Shown here: piece after piece, positions 20,690 through 31,665 of the stretch
How positions within the stretch are numbered: the first letter of the stretch is position 1
How the letters are laid out: each line of letters starts with the position of its first letter
The notes under the pieces: generated by a model
What the model was told of the DNA's origin: nothing
The model's database searches: none
Seen by the model: the letters and a program-made list of their open reading frames with translations, nothing else
Translations under genes and position numbers: made by a program
DNA from: Onthophagus taurus
Taxonomy: Eukaryota; Arthropoda; Insecta; Coleoptera; Scarabaeidae
Reading direction: 5' to 3'
Length of the DNA stretch: 64,000 nucleotides
Assembly: GCF_036711975.1 (NCBI RefSeq)
Contig: NC_091968.1
Span: 10,044,001 to 10,108,000 of the forward strand

Positions 20690-21252
20690 TACAAAATGTA
20701 TAAATTATTAGATTTAATTGTAGTATATTTTACTACAAGAGAAAACAAAAATACAACAATTATTGTGCATTGTGCATGTATTTATGGTTAGTATTACTAC
20801 AAAATTGTTACAAAGTTAAACATAATTATAGTAGATTTTACTACAAAGATAAGAGAAATTTAATAAATTTGTGTACAATGTGCTTTCATTTGCGGTAATT
20901 AATACTACAAAGTTTATAACATACTACACTTAATTGTAGTAGATTTTACTATAGAAATATTAAAATTAACTTTAATAAATAGTAACAAATTTATATTAAT
21001 CGTTGGGAGCATTACAATTAATTGTAATAAAAGCACCACATATTTGTAGTGAAGGTTACATTACACTAAATTTAGTTTTGACAAACTTCTGTGGTAGTAT
21101 TTAATATATATTGTGTGTATATGTGCCACATTATTTTTACTACAATACGATGCGGTCGATTACTACAATTTGCTCTTGTCCCCATTTTAGATGCAAACTG
21201 TAGTCGAAACCACTACAATTGTAGTACGTGTTACAACAATTTTTTTACTGTG
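20690..21252. repeat. Subterminal TACTACAA/TTGTAGTA-rich region, right end
   Basis: Many copies of TACTACAA and TTGTAGTA in both orientations (for example 20688-20696, 20720-20740, 20794, 20834-20840, 20937-20950, 21140, 21163, 21219), mirroring 7187-7560 at the left end. It ends ...TTTTTTACTGTG at 21252, the right terminal inverted repeat. Confidence 0.65.
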
Positions 21253-21795
21253 CAATAAGAGGTTGAACGACAGAACAGGAGGCGAGCCACGGTCCAACAA
21301 ATTGATATTAAAATCGCCCAAACATACCACGTGTGAACAGAGTTGTTTTGCCAGGATCAATGTCTCCTCCAGGTTCTCAAAAAATAAATCACCGACATAA
21401 TTCGGGGGTCTGTACACCACACCCACAGCCAAGACAGCACCTCTCGAACATAACTTAACCCAAACATGCTCGTAAGTACCGTTGTCTATTAAATTTAATT
21501 GTAAGACATCATATTTGAAATTTTTTCTAATATACAATCCCACTCCCCCTCCCCTGGCGCCGCGGTCCCTCCTCACGAAATTGTATCCCGTAAAATCTAC
21601 AACGTCATCGGCAATAGTCTCTGATAACCACGTTTCAGTAATAGCACAAACATCATAATTTCGCAAATATAATAAATCCTTAACCGATCCAAAATCAGAC
21701 ATAAGTGAACCCACATTCACATGCGCAAAAGTCACTGTATCATTCGCTAACATATTAAGAAACTTTTTATATAGAAACTGTAGATAAGTCAGCAA
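21253..21795 (-). pseudogene. LINE APE-endonuclease, N-terminal half
   Basis: Endonuclease that nicks target DNA for target-primed reverse transcription. The frame reads HVNVGSLMSDFGSVKDLL, AITETWLSE, RGGGVGLYIRKNFKY, GVVYRPPNY and CLGDFNINLLDRGSPP, i.e. the N, E(T), G/YRP and GDFN motifs in order. It is cut at FNLLL by the right end of the 14-kb element and continues at 7186. No promoter or ORF1 is visible upstream within the window. Confidence 0.85.
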
Positions 21796-22055
21796 TATTA
21801 GTAAGCAGGTTAAATAGGGTTATTAGCATGTAGAAGGAGAGTAGAATAAAATACCGTATTTTCTCGAATCTTATCCGCACTCGAATCTAATCCGCACCCC
21901 GATTTTAAAAATGCATAATGGTAAAAAAATTTAGTTTGCGAATGTAATCCGCATCTTTCTCTGAGCAATTCGACAACAACAAAATAATGCGATGCTTGTT
22001 GTTAACCATAAATATATCATAATAATAATATATTTATGCATAGTATACATATATA

Positions 22056-24485
22056 TGTTACAGGCCGTACATGAAATCAGACCGTAAGTATACGGTCTAG
22101 GCGGTATCTATACGGTCTAGATGGCACAGACCATATGGAAATGACGAGGTATTTTATATACGGACTAGACCATTTACATACGGACTACCGTAATTTAGAC
22201 TGTATGTTCAATCGCAAGTGTCTAGTTGCCGTTTAGTTTTTGTCTCGTTCTGCTCCAATTTACAAAATATTTTGCAGCAAAATAAGCACAGTGGTGACAT
22301 TCGTTAAAATTTAAACGTTTTTACTGTTTAATGCAATAGATTTCCACAATAGAATTACACAAACAAAGGTACGTTAATATTATAGTTACTGGTTACATAG
22401 TAATATAACCTAAAATTAAAAAAATAAAATAGGTTTTATGAACAACTGTATGAATGAAGAAAAGACGTTGCCGATAACAACCGCGGCTTAACGAGAGAAA
22501 AATATAGTAGTCTCATTAAAGAAGTAAAAATTGCTAATTCTGCTAAAAAAAAAGTCCAAGAATGCACTGGCTCTTAAAGCATTATGATGTGTTATCTGTT
22601 CAGGGGGTAGAAAAACTGATAGTGCCTCTTAACAATGATTTAGTTGATGTAATATATTACGTCCATGACGACGAGTTGTTTAACATCCTTCAAGAACTAC
22701 ACGCATCCACAGGTATGTTCTGTAATTGGAGTCATATATGGAGTAGGTAATTAATAAAATCACTTTTTACTTGCAGGTCATGGTGGTAGAGATCGCATGA
22801 TGAAAAAAACAAAGGAAAAATACAAGAATATAGTGCGTACTGAAATTTTATTATTTATTAACTTGTGCGCTCCATGTCAAATGAAACAAGAAAGGGAAAA
22901 GAAGGGAATTATATCAAAACCGATGATCTTCAATGATCTGAATTCCAGATGTCAAGTAGACTTAATCGATTATCAGTCGCATGCTGATGGTAAATACAGA
23001 TTTGTCCTGGTGTACCAGGATCACTTAACAAAATTTGTTATTCTGCGACCACTTGAAAGTAAACGCGCAGAAGAAGTCGTTTACCACCTTGTAGACATCT
23101 TCACCACTTTTGGGGCTCCTGTAGTTTTGCAATCTGACAATGGACGCGAATTTTGCAATAGAATTATTGAAGAATTAAAACGTTTGTGGCCTGAACTAAA
23201 ACTGGTCCATGGAAAACCGCGTCACAGTCAAAGTCAGGGTAGCGTCGAACGCGCTAATCAAGACGTGGAGAACATGTTAACAACTTGGATGTTGGAAAAC
23301 GAAACAGAGCATTGGAGTCAAGGTCTACGATTCATACAATTTATGAAGAACACATCTTTGCACTCTGGAATAAAAAGGGCTCCATATGAGGCCATGTTCG
23401 GGGACAAACCGAAAATTGGATTAAAAACTTCTAATATTCCATTAGAAGCAATGGATAGCGTAACAACCGAAGAAGATCTGGAAAATGTGATTAATTCTAT
23501 TCTGATTGAAAACACAGAAACCGTTCAACTGGAAACAGAGCAACCAGCGCTGGAAGGTGTTTCAACAGAAAAACATTTAGAAGAAGTGGTTACGTTGGTT
23601 GTTACTGACAACACACAAACCGGACAATCCCAATTGCACCAAACAGCAACGACCGAAAATGTACCACTAGAAAATAACAATAACACTCAAGCACTCTCGT
23701 ATGAAATATGCGGTAGTTGTTTCAATCCCACTAATCGTGATGCTTCACATGCTGAGAGCACGTCCATGGAAAATATTTGCAATTTTTGCAATAGAAACAT
23801 AGCAAATGCCAGAAAGGGCGCTTATGATGGATTACAAGCACAGGCAAAACGAATGAAATTAATATCAGATAGCACCCATCCAAAACCACAGATTGGATCA
23901 ACTGTGAGGATTCCTGTTCCAGATGTCGATCGTGGCAGGGGAGATGCTCGGTCAGTTTTAGCGGTAGTGTTAGAAGCTACAGAAGATGGTTTTTACCGCT
24001 TGGGTACAAAACTAGGAGTCATTTCAAAATACTACAGTCGTTCTGAATTTAGTATATGTCCTGCTAACATTTTGAAAATTGAAGAAATCACCAAAGATAA
24101 GGAAGTTTCTCTTAGATCGGTGGCTACAAGTCAATCTACTGGGCATGGGCAAGGTTTCAAAAAATGTTACTGTAAGACTAAATGTCAGTCAAACAAATGT
24201 GCTTGTCGAAAAAATAATGTATTATGTAACTCAAAATGTCACAATAGTCTAACTTGTACAAATAAATAAAAAATGCATTTTTTTCTTTGTTTAAAATATT
24301 ACAGTAATATGTATATTGTCTATTTGCAGATGGACCGTTTATAAATAGACTAGTCCTTTTTCAAACCGACTAGTCCGTTTATTAAAGAACAAGCTTCTTA
24401 CACATATAGACTAATAATTTCAGTCCATTTACATATGGACTAGTCCTTTTGTATACGGTCTTGTTTACATATATGGTCTGTAACA
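22056..24485 (+). mobile_element. Ginger DNA transposon, 2.43 kb, TSD TATA
   Basis: The left end TGTTACAGGCCGTACATG and the right end, reverse-complemented, TGTTACAGACCATATATG are terminal inverted repeats starting TGT, as in Ginger elements. They are flanked by TATA (22052-22055, 24486-24489). The subterminal DNA is packed with GTATACGGTCTAG and ATATGGACTAGTCC type repeats at both ends. It encodes a Gypsy-integrase-like transposase. Confidence 0.8.
22436..24269 (+). pseudogene. Ginger transposase (KRBA2-like integrase), nearly intact
   Basis: DDE recombinase related to Gypsy integrases. Exon 1 is about 22436-22712 and a 64-bp GT-AG intron lies at 22713-22776. Exon 2, from 22777, runs to the stop at 24269. 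The zinc-binding H2C2 spans the intron (HDDELFNILQELH, then CAPCQ). The core has D in RCQVDLID, D in LQSDNGREF and E in GSVERANQDVE. A glutamate-rich linker follows, with a CxxC region (CGSCFNPT, CNFCN). The C-terminus is a cysteine cluster (CYCKTKCQSNKCACRKNN). Exon 1 has an in-frame stop (near 22458) and a frame change at a run of nine A (about 22546-22554), so this copy is probably inactive. No such breaks are seen in exon 2. Confidence 0.8.
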
Positions 24486-24489
24486 TATA

Positions 24490-25975
24490 CATAAAATTAT
24501 TATAAATTAAGCCAGCACAAATTAGGCGGAGTTCAGGTGCAGCCGTAACAGCACCTGCTCTTCCACTCAAACCTAATAAAACTAATTCTAAATATACAAG
24601 AGAGAAAAAGAAAAGAAAAACGAAAAGAAAAACGAAAAGAAAAAGACCCGATGGTGAAATCATAATTAATTACTAAGCGTAAACTGCCCGATCCCTGTCG
24701 CCCTACAATGCATTCTAAATTTGAGACAAGCGGCCGTTCACTCTGTGACGAAACAACCTTGAAGAAATGCAACATTTTATAGTTGATGGCAAATCATTAA
24801 GAATATGTGTTATTTGGTATGAAAAGCATTTCTTAAATAGCTGGTGATGATGTATCGGCGGGGTAAGAGGGCCCTTGAATAGAATATTCAAGGTATGAAC
24901 ATCGGTACGAAATTTTATTTTATTGAACAAGTATGGAGGTTTCTTCAAAGTAATTATATTAAAGAACAAAACCGCCGAATGAAGTATGCGCCTGTTTTTC
25001 ATGTTGAGCCAACTCAAATCCTTTAATTTGTGCGTAACATGCTGACGTCCCCGTAACCCAAATATCAAGCGCAAACAAGAATTTTGAATTTTCAGAATTT
25101 TTTTCGTATTACTATACGAAATACACTGTCATACAATGTATCACAATAATTAAAATGCGCTAACACCAAGGCCTCGCACAAAAGCACCCTTGTTCTACGA
25201 TTGAGGAACGACCGACCGCCATAAATCAGCTTAAGAGCAGCATACGCGGAAGCAGTGCACTTATTGATGTGTTTATTAAAGTTTAAATTTTCGTCCAGTA
25301 AGACACCCAAGTTTTTCACACAATCCTTCAGCGGCAATACTTGATTGTTGACAACTATCTTGACCCGATCCCGAACAGAATTGTCACTTATCACCTTTCT
25401 TGGCCCAAATAAAATCAGCTCTGTTTTAGCAGCTTTAAGACAAAGGCAGTGACGCCTATCATCGACATCCGATGGCAGAAAAGTTATATATAACTGGGTG
25501 TCATCCGCGTAGAAATGATGATTACAACTTTTTATGTATCTGTTAAAATGCGATATGTAAAGTGAGTATAGCAGTGGACCCAAAATTGAACCCCGAGGAA
25601 CACCAGACGTTGTCGAAAGAAACGATGAAACGCGACCATTCACCTTCACGCACTGCATTCTGCCCGTCAAGTAACTGTGCAAGAACCCCGATGCAAGATC
25701 ATCAAACCCAACGTAGCGAAGCATGGCATACATCATGTCATGATTGATAGTATCAAAAGCCTTTGAATAATCTAAGAGACACATCAAAGTCAATTTTCCT
25801 TGGTCTGTGCTTCGTATGACATCGTCCACAATATTCGATAGAGCTGAATTACAGCCATAATGCTTTCTAAAACCTGACTGTGTAGGCGGTAAAAGGTTGT
25901 ATTCCGTAACATAGTCCTTTAATTGTAATTCGATTACTCTTTCTGTAATTTTAATACTAGGAAAGGTTGGACAAA
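24490..25975 (-). pseudogene. 5'-truncated LINE, RT domain and C-terminus
   Basis: From 25975 the frame reads KITERVIELQLKDYV, QSGFRKHYGC, LLDYSKAFDTINH, SGVPRGSILGPLLYSLYI and HFYADDTQLYI (catalytic YADD near 25515). After a short internal deletion it gives KTELILFG, then KNLGVLLDENLNFNKHI. A frame change leads to 25074-24715 with LSWLNMKNRRILH and TPPIHHHQLFKKCFSYQI. The 5' border joins the Tigger transposase at about 25976, as expected for a truncated LINE insertion. The 3' part holds an AAGAAAAACG purine-rich tract and ends AT-rich next to the Ginger TSD. Same LINE style as 53680-57099. Confidence 0.8.
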
Positions 25976-25977
25976 CT

Positions 25978-26420
25978 ACAATTTCCCAAAAGCACCTAAT
26001 GATTTTCAAAGAAATTTCAATTTGTCTCAAACTGTGAATGGCGACGAAATAGCAGTATATCTGGATATGCCTCCCAATTTCCTTAGAAACGAGTGGTTGC
26101 GAAAAATTGTGCATAACATTAGTATGCTAGCAGTAACAAGTGATAGGGAAAAATTGCTGTCATTATTAATATTAAGAAAAAAACCATTCTGAAATCCGAA
26201 AGACTTCCCGAATGACGTCTTAGTTAGGGCACAATAAAAGGATGAATAATGGAAAAGCTGATGATGGAATGGTTAAGACAAGTATGGAGTCGTAGACCAG
26301 GAACACACATGGAAAACGACCCCTGAAAACAATATTATAACATCATTTAAGAAGTTTTGTATAACCATTGCTTTGGACAGATCCGAAGATGACGTAATAT
26401 GGGCAGAAAATGATACATAA
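25978..26420 (+). pseudogene. pogo/Tigger DDE transposase fragment
   Basis: In one frame FNLSQTVNGDEIAVYLDMPP matches the NMDET...FDMP region of Tigger transposases, with the first catalytic D in NGDE. Then, across stops and frame changes, come DFPNDVLVRAQ, MEKLMMEWLRQVWSRRPG (the W-x-x-x-VW-RRPG region before the second D) and SFKKFCITIALDRSEDDVIW, the conserved C-terminal signature. The N-terminal CENPB-type DNA-binding part is absent. Inactive. Confidence 0.65.
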
Positions 26421-26604
26421 AAATGTAAATATCGTTCTAAAACCCTTAACAGCGTTATTGTTATAATGCGATTTTATTTTACTATTTTCCAAATCGCAAC
26501 TATACGACTGCGAATCTAATCCGCATTCGATTGTAATCCGCATTTGATTTTAGAGCATATAAAATTTGTAAAAAGGGTGCGGATTAGATTCGAGAAAATA
26601 CGGT

Positions 26605-26840
26605 AAGTCGTCGATGCGTTAACATGAAAATGTTAGTTATAAGTATTATTAAATAAACGCAGTTATCTAAAATCCAAAAAGCCTTCTTCTCCTCTCTCGA
26701 GGAATCTGGCATCATAAATAAGTTGATCATTACATGAGTATTAAATTATATGATTATGTAGTCTTACGTCGTTGGTTTAATGATTTTTGATTACAAGAAG
26801 AATCTTGCCGAGTTACCTTTTTACTACTAGTTTTTTTTTG
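26605..26840. other. Host-type AT-rich sequence upstream of the receptor locus
   Basis: No feature supported. Confidence 0.4.
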
Positions 26841-26954
26841 ATAGGCGCAGTAATTATGTTTGCAGATATTCAATTATATCGAAATCGATATAATTTCTTT
26901 GAAATGATCGCTTTATTAAGTGATTTTAACCAACTAAATTCCTCTTTAAATTAG
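26841..26954 (+). pseudogene. Odorant receptor exon fragment
   Basis: The frame reads AVIMFADIQLYRNRYNFFEM then IALLSDFNQLN before a stop at 26952-26954. It lines up with ISVNVQLVRNRHRLFKLINV then LSDVNQVE of the complete receptor that starts 670 bp downstream, so it is the transmembrane-2 region of a second, related receptor. No other exon of it was found in 26605-27510. It shows that tandem duplication of receptors happened here before decay. Confidence 0.6.
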
Positions 26955-27510
26955 TGTATGAAACTTATTGGGTTGGACTATAAAAATTTTATTAAAACAA
27001 GTCGGTAGTTTTCTTTGCTTTTAGCTTAACCCCAAAAAGGTTGAAATACAGATAGAAACTTAACATATCTTAAGGGGGTAATTTATGCAAATGAAAATGT
27101 GTGTTTAATCTTAAAATAAAGCCACAAATTTTGTTTTCATCTACAATAATTTTAATTAAATTTATACATAAACAGAAAATCAACCATATTAAAAAAATCA
27201 TACCGACTTTATTTATAAGAACTAAGAAACGACTTTTATCTTAAATTAAAGCATAAACTTTGATCTTCATGCCTATGTATAATAAGTAATACGAGTAATA
27301 AGAAAAATGTCAATGTTCAATTAAGGTAATAAACGGAAAATTGATTTTATTTTAATATGTAACTGTTATTAGACAATAATAAAAATAAATTATATCATCA
27401 AGCATCATTAAGCACAACTCAATACAAATACATTTTTAATACATGAACTACTTTCTTAATGATATTACGTTCCCAAACTTACCAGTTTCATTACTTCACC
27501 CGCCGTTAAC

Positions 27511-28877
27511 ATGTCGAAAACATTCGGGTTTTACCTTTTAGAAGAATATTTGCGAAAACACCACGCTTTGCCAATACCGCAAGGATTACACGGGTTCGGA
27601 CCAACAATTTTGATTGGTATAAATTTAATTTTAGGAAGTTACCCATTTATATCAAACATTATAAGTAGGAAATAAGCGCGAATTTGTACACAATTTTATT
27701 TACCTCTTAATCATTCCAGATTACAAAATTAATTTTGCGAAATGTTTATCCAATATGGAAATTTTTGCAATGGGACTATCAGTAATATCAGTTAACGTCC
27801 AACTAGTACGAAATCGACACCGCCTTTTTAAATTAATAAATGTATTGAGTGATGTTAACCAGGTGGAAATTCAAAGAATTAAAGGCGTTGAAACAAATTT
27901 AAAAATGTTGTTTAAAACGATTCGTTTCGCTTCATTTTTTGTCGCTTATTTTATGATGTATTATGGTTTGTTGAACGATGATTGCGGTTTAAGTGACTAT
28001 AAAAATTGTTTAGTTATTGAGTATTACGTTCCTTTTGGTGTGAGGTATTGGGTAATAACGTTAATATTGTTGTTTCAAGCATACACAATATATCTTACAA
28101 TAAATGGATTATTAATAGCGATAACGATGTGTTATTATATAATGAAGTTGTTGATTGTACGTATAGAGCACCTTAATGATATGGTAAAAAATACAAAATT
28201 AACTAGAAATAATAAAAGAAATTTTAAAAAGTTGCGACCCATCATTTTATATCATCAACGTATATTAAGGTGTTAACCTTTTTAAGTAATTATTTTTTTT
28301 AAGTAAAATATTTCAGGATGTTTCAATTTCTTAGTGATTACCTCAGCAGTTTTTTTATACTCACAAAATTTGGTACTATAGTTGTTCTTACTGTGACTAC
28401 TGTTAAATTTGTTATGGTAAGAATTAAATTTATTTTAACATGTTTTTGAATTAATCTAATATTTTTTTAGAGTAAGGACTCGACTAGTTTCTTAATGGCC
28501 ATAAGTTGCTTAGTAGGAATGTTTTCACCTCACTATTTTGTGCAGAAATTGACTACAGCGGTATGAATAATTTCTTTCTTTTTCCCACTATTATTAATTT
28601 AATCAAATTAATAGGCTGCTGGAGTGGGCGATGAAATATATAACCTTAATTGGTACGAAGCGGATGCATCAACGCGCAAAATCATTCTAATTTTTCTTCA
28701 AACAACTCAAAAACCACTCGCAATCGAGCTACCATTTTTCGGCCAATTCTCCCATGTTGCATTCGGAATTGTAAGTTGCAATTATCTCATTTTTAAATAA
28801 TACAATAAAAAATATTGTTTAAGGAATACAAGAGAGTTTACATTTTATATAATTGGATACTAACAATTATGAAATAA
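27511..28877 (+). CDS. Odorant receptor (7tm_6 family), complete, six exons
   Basis: Ligand-gated cation channel subunit of sensory neurons, working with Orco in the dendrite membrane. Exons: 27511-27664, 27720-28269, 28317-28416, 28471-28560, 28615-28770 and 28824-28877. All introns are GT-AG and 46-54 bp (55 for the first), and phases match throughout, giving 367 residues, slightly short of the usual 380-420. Seen: a YKINFAKCLSNMEIFAMGLS region, several hydrophobic segments, and LYHQRILRMFQFLSDYLSSF before TM5. The hallmark C-terminus is DEIYNLNWYEADASTRKIIL, QKPLAIELPFFGQFS, and a last exon YKRVYILYNWILTIMK with stop. Intron 1 depends on the start chosen at 27511; earlier in-frame sequence offers no better one. 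No disabling change is seen, so it is probably functional. Confidence 0.88.
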
Positions 28878-29081
28878 AAATTTATTGTAACGAATTTATC
28901 ACAAATATTCAGCACCTATATTTAGACGACACTTTTGATGTTTATGATTTAACGCTAAGCAAAGACCCCCCAAGCTAAAAGCACATATAATCAAACAACT
29001 AAAGTTCACAAGTTCTTCAAGTAAGCTCAAATAAGGTAAAGATCAAAAAGTTTTTATAAACGAAATTTTAATCGAGTTAAT
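28878..29081. other. 3' flank of the receptor gene
   Basis: Contains AATAAA directly at the stop (28873-28878) and further A-rich stretches; nothing else seen. Confidence 0.4.
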
Positions 29082-31150
29082 ATTTTAGGACATCTGTGAT
29101 TGATTATGTACTGGTGGATCAGGAAATGTGGGAGAGGTTGGAAAGGTTTAAAGTGGGAGAAGCGGTAGAGTCGGATCACCAACCGTTGGAGGTGGTGGTA
29201 AAGGGGGTGGACGGCAGAAGGCGAGCGGAACTGGGGAGCAAGTTCATCAGGACAGACTGGTCGGAAGAAGGGGTAGCATTCTACAGGGGAAACCTCGACA
29301 CTTGGCAACAGAAGATACAAGAGATCAATAGTTTGGAAGAACTTATCCAGGTAGTGAGGGAGGCAACACTGAAAAGGGAGTGTGTACGTAGGGGGGGCAG
29401 AGTAGGGAGGAACGACTGGTATGATGGCTAGTGCAAGAAGGCGAAGAGAGAGGCGAGAAGGAGGTTGAGGCAGTGGAGACGGGGGAAGATGGGGGTGGAT
29501 AGATATAGGGAGGCCAGGAGAGGATACAGAGAGTTATGCAGGAGAAAGAAAACAGAACTGAGGGAGAAGGAGGCGGCAGAGATTAGAGGGATAACAAGGG
29601 AAGGGGAGGTCTGGAGGTATCTGAAAAAGAGAATGAAGGGTAGGGAGAGGATAACCAGCGAAATACACATGACAGAATGGAAGAGGGTTTGGGAGGCTAT
29701 GAGGGAGATGGGGGAGAGGATATATCAGAAGAGGAGATGGAAGCAGTGCTTAGGGCATTGAAGAAGGGAAAGGCGCCAGGGGAAGATGGCATCCAGAACG
29801 AGGCATGGTTGGAAGCATCAAGGGTGGTGAGAGTGAAGTTGTTGGAGGGGATGAATAGCGTATGGAGAGGGGGTGGGATTCCGGAGGGATGGAAAGTGGG
29901 GGTAATTTGCCCAGTATATAGAAAGGGTAATAAGGGAAGGGTAGAGAGCTACAGAGGAATTAACCTACTAGACTCGACATACAAGGTATACACGAAGATA
30001 CTGCTGGGAAGACTGGAGGAGGAGATGGAGTTGGGGGAATTTTGCCGGATGGGCAGGCAGGCTTTCGGAAGGGAAGGGGAGCAATCGACAACGTGTACGT
30101 GTTGAAGCATCTGGCAGATAGAGAGCTGGATAAGAAGGGAGGGAAATTGTACGGCCTGTTTATAGATTTGAAGGCGGCTTTTGATACGGTGGATAGGGGA
30201 AAGTTGTGGGAGGAGATGAGGAGGAGGGGGATCACGGAATGTGGCAGCGAGGAAGATTATGTTTGAAGGTCTGGTTAGCAGTGTGATGATGTATGGAGCA
30301 GAGGTATGGGGATGGAGAGAGCAGGCAATGCTGGAGGACGTGCAAGTTAGATACTGGAGATGGGTGCTTGGGGTGGCGAGAGAAACACCGGGGTATATAG
30401 TGAGGGAAGAGGTAAAGGTGGATAAGGTCAGAGTGGAGGCGGGCAGGAGAGCAGTGAAATATGAAGAAAGAATAGAAGGGAGGCCAAACTGCGGGATCTT
30501 GGGGGAGTGTTGGAGGGAAATTAGAGAGGGAAAGATCAGATATGGGAAAGGAGACAGAGACAACTATTATAGACGAGCGGGCTACTCGGTAACTGAGATA
30601 AATAGTAGACGAAGGGTGGGTAGGGAGATGTGGAGGGAGTTGAGAGATAGGGACCGAGATGTGCAGAGACAGGAAAGAAGGACACAAATAAAAAAGGGGA
30701 GGTATAATGAAAGGTACAGAGACATAATTACGGAGGGGCTGCCTAGATACTTGTTATTGGAAGGAGATGAGGAAGGGAAGAAGTTGGTGGCTAGGTTCCG
30801 TTGTGGAAACGAGGAGAGAGCTAACAGATATTGGATGGCCGATGAGGAGAGGTGGTGTAGGCTGTGCAGGGAGGAATGGGAAACGTTGGAACATATGTTG
30901 AATGGGTGCAGTGAGTTGAGGGAGGAGGAGTTGGACCGAGGGCAGATCTTAGGAGAGGGGGGAGAGGGGAAACGATGGATGAGAATGGTTGTGGGGGTGA
31001 GGAGACAAAGGATGAGGGGATGATTGGGCCGAGGAGCCGAGGGTATGGAAATGGAGGAAGAGGGTAGAGGGTGAAAATAATATGTTTATAATATATATTA
31101 GAATGTATTAAGGGGAAAATTGTAAATATCAAAAACAATAAAAAAATGCT
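29082..31150 (+). pseudogene. LINE fragment, 5'-truncated and lacking the RT active site
   Basis: GC-richer, purine-biased DNA unlike its neighbours. The frame starts in the endonuclease end (SVIDYVLVDQEMW, VESDHQPLEV: the SDH motif), has an in-frame TAG at 29429, then a basic linker. After a frame change it reads KKGKAPGEDGIQNEAW, GWKVGVICPVYRKGNKG, YRGINLL, GQAGFRKGRGAIDNVYVLKH and LYGLFIDLKAAFDTVDRGKL. At about 30235 it jumps straight to KIMFEGLVSSVMMYGAEVWG, deleting palm motifs including the catalytic YADD. The C-terminus has a CCHC motif (CRLCREEWETLEHMLNGC). The many minus-strand frames here are shadows of this. It ends with an A-rich tail and TTATTATTATT. Confidence 0.8.
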
Positions 31151-31165
31151 TATTATTATTTTAGG

Positions 31166-31369
31166 ATGAATCATTTAGTTAGTTTTGCCCTGACATTGCT
31201 CTGCCTTTCGAAATCGGTCGTTGCAGTACCCATCATCAGCGAACCAAATTCGTTACAACAACTTTGTTATTATATTATGGATAACTTGAGATTAGAAGAA
31301 AATACGAGTAATAATGTCATAGTTAATTTAATTATTTTTGAAAAAAAAATTTTGAGTTGTAGGTGGTAA
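31166..31369 (+). CDS. Small ORF with signal-peptide-like start, uncertain
   Basis: 67 codons. It begins MNHLVSFALTLLCLSKSVVA, a plausible secretion signal with cleavage after VVA, followed by VPIISEPNSLQQ and an AT-rich, less convincing tail. A TTTTAG acceptor-like sequence precedes the ATG by two bases, directly after the LINE 3' end. It could be the first exon of a secreted-peptide gene or a chance frame. Confidence 0.2.
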   Translation: MNHLVSFALTLLCLSKSVVAVPIISEPNSLQQLCYYIMDNLRLEENTSNNVIVNLIIFEKKILSCRW

Positions 31370-31665
31370 ATTAAAAAACATAGTAAGGTTCATGTTCAGT
31401 ATATTTTTTATTTTGCATAGTGTGTATAGCTTGTTTGTGTTGGAAGATTTTTACGTTTGTAATCGCCATGTGCGTTAAGTCGACGAGACATATTTACCGG
31501 TTTCTAACGGATCGGATGTTACGAACAAGTTCAGTCTTATTCCAATACCTCGAACCGACCGCATGTATATCGTTCTATTTTAATAAATCACTTTACGAAC
31601 ACAGTGAATACGTATCAATTTCCTGTCAGGTTATGGACCCAGGGACATCCAGGGGCACACAGAGG
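31370..31665. other. Unassigned host flank of the hAT element
   Basis: A frame at 31420-31710 crosses the hAT border and shows no domain. Nothing else supported. Confidence 0.35.

Larger units (their letters stand above)
7187..21252. mobile_element. 14-kb insertion with CACAGTAAAAA terminal inverted repeats
   Basis: The left end reads CACAGTAAAAACCGG and the right end, reverse-complemented, CACAGTAAAAAAATTG. Both ends abut halves of one LINE endonuclease. On the minus strand the frame reads FNLLL up to 21253 and resumes DSLDM at 7186, with a CA (minus strand TG) dinucleotide present on both sides (7185-7186 and 21253-21254). Removing the insertion plus one CA restores the reading frame exactly, which strongly supports a single insertion event. 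About 6.8 kb of the interior is later insertions (BEL at 9872-15982, solo LTR at 18810-19345, MITEs), so the original element was about 7 kb. The superfamily is unknown. A decayed Mutator-like/YqaJ protein lies inside, but I cannot show that it is the element's own transposase. Confidence 0.6.
21854..26603 (+). mobile_element. pogo/Tigger-type DNA transposon remnant, host of nested insertions
   Basis: The left end CCGTATTTTCTCGAATC (21854) and the right end GATTCGAGAAAATACGG (to 26603) are inverted repeats of about 28 bp, each next to TA (21852-21853, 26604-26605), the pogo/mariner target. The motif CGAATCTAATCCGCA recurs two to three times near each end. Only a fragment of the transposase remains (25978-26420). 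The middle is occupied by a 5'-truncated LINE and a Ginger element. Confidence 0.7.

Noticed and set aside
7187-21252. The 14-kb element as a Polinton/Maverick
   Set aside because: The size fits, but TIRs are only about 11 bp, the duplication is 2 bp instead of 6, and no polymerase B, retroviral-type integrase, ATPase or capsid gene is seen.
24382-24775. Minus-strand frames rich in Phe/Leu
   Set aside because: Translation of the AAGAAAAACG purine tract in the LINE 3' region; low complexity.
29428-31174. Long minus-strand frames opposite the LINE at 29082-31150
   Set aside because: Pro/Ser/Leu-rich shadows of purine-rich LINE coding sequence. The plus-strand frames carry the RT and endonuclease motifs.
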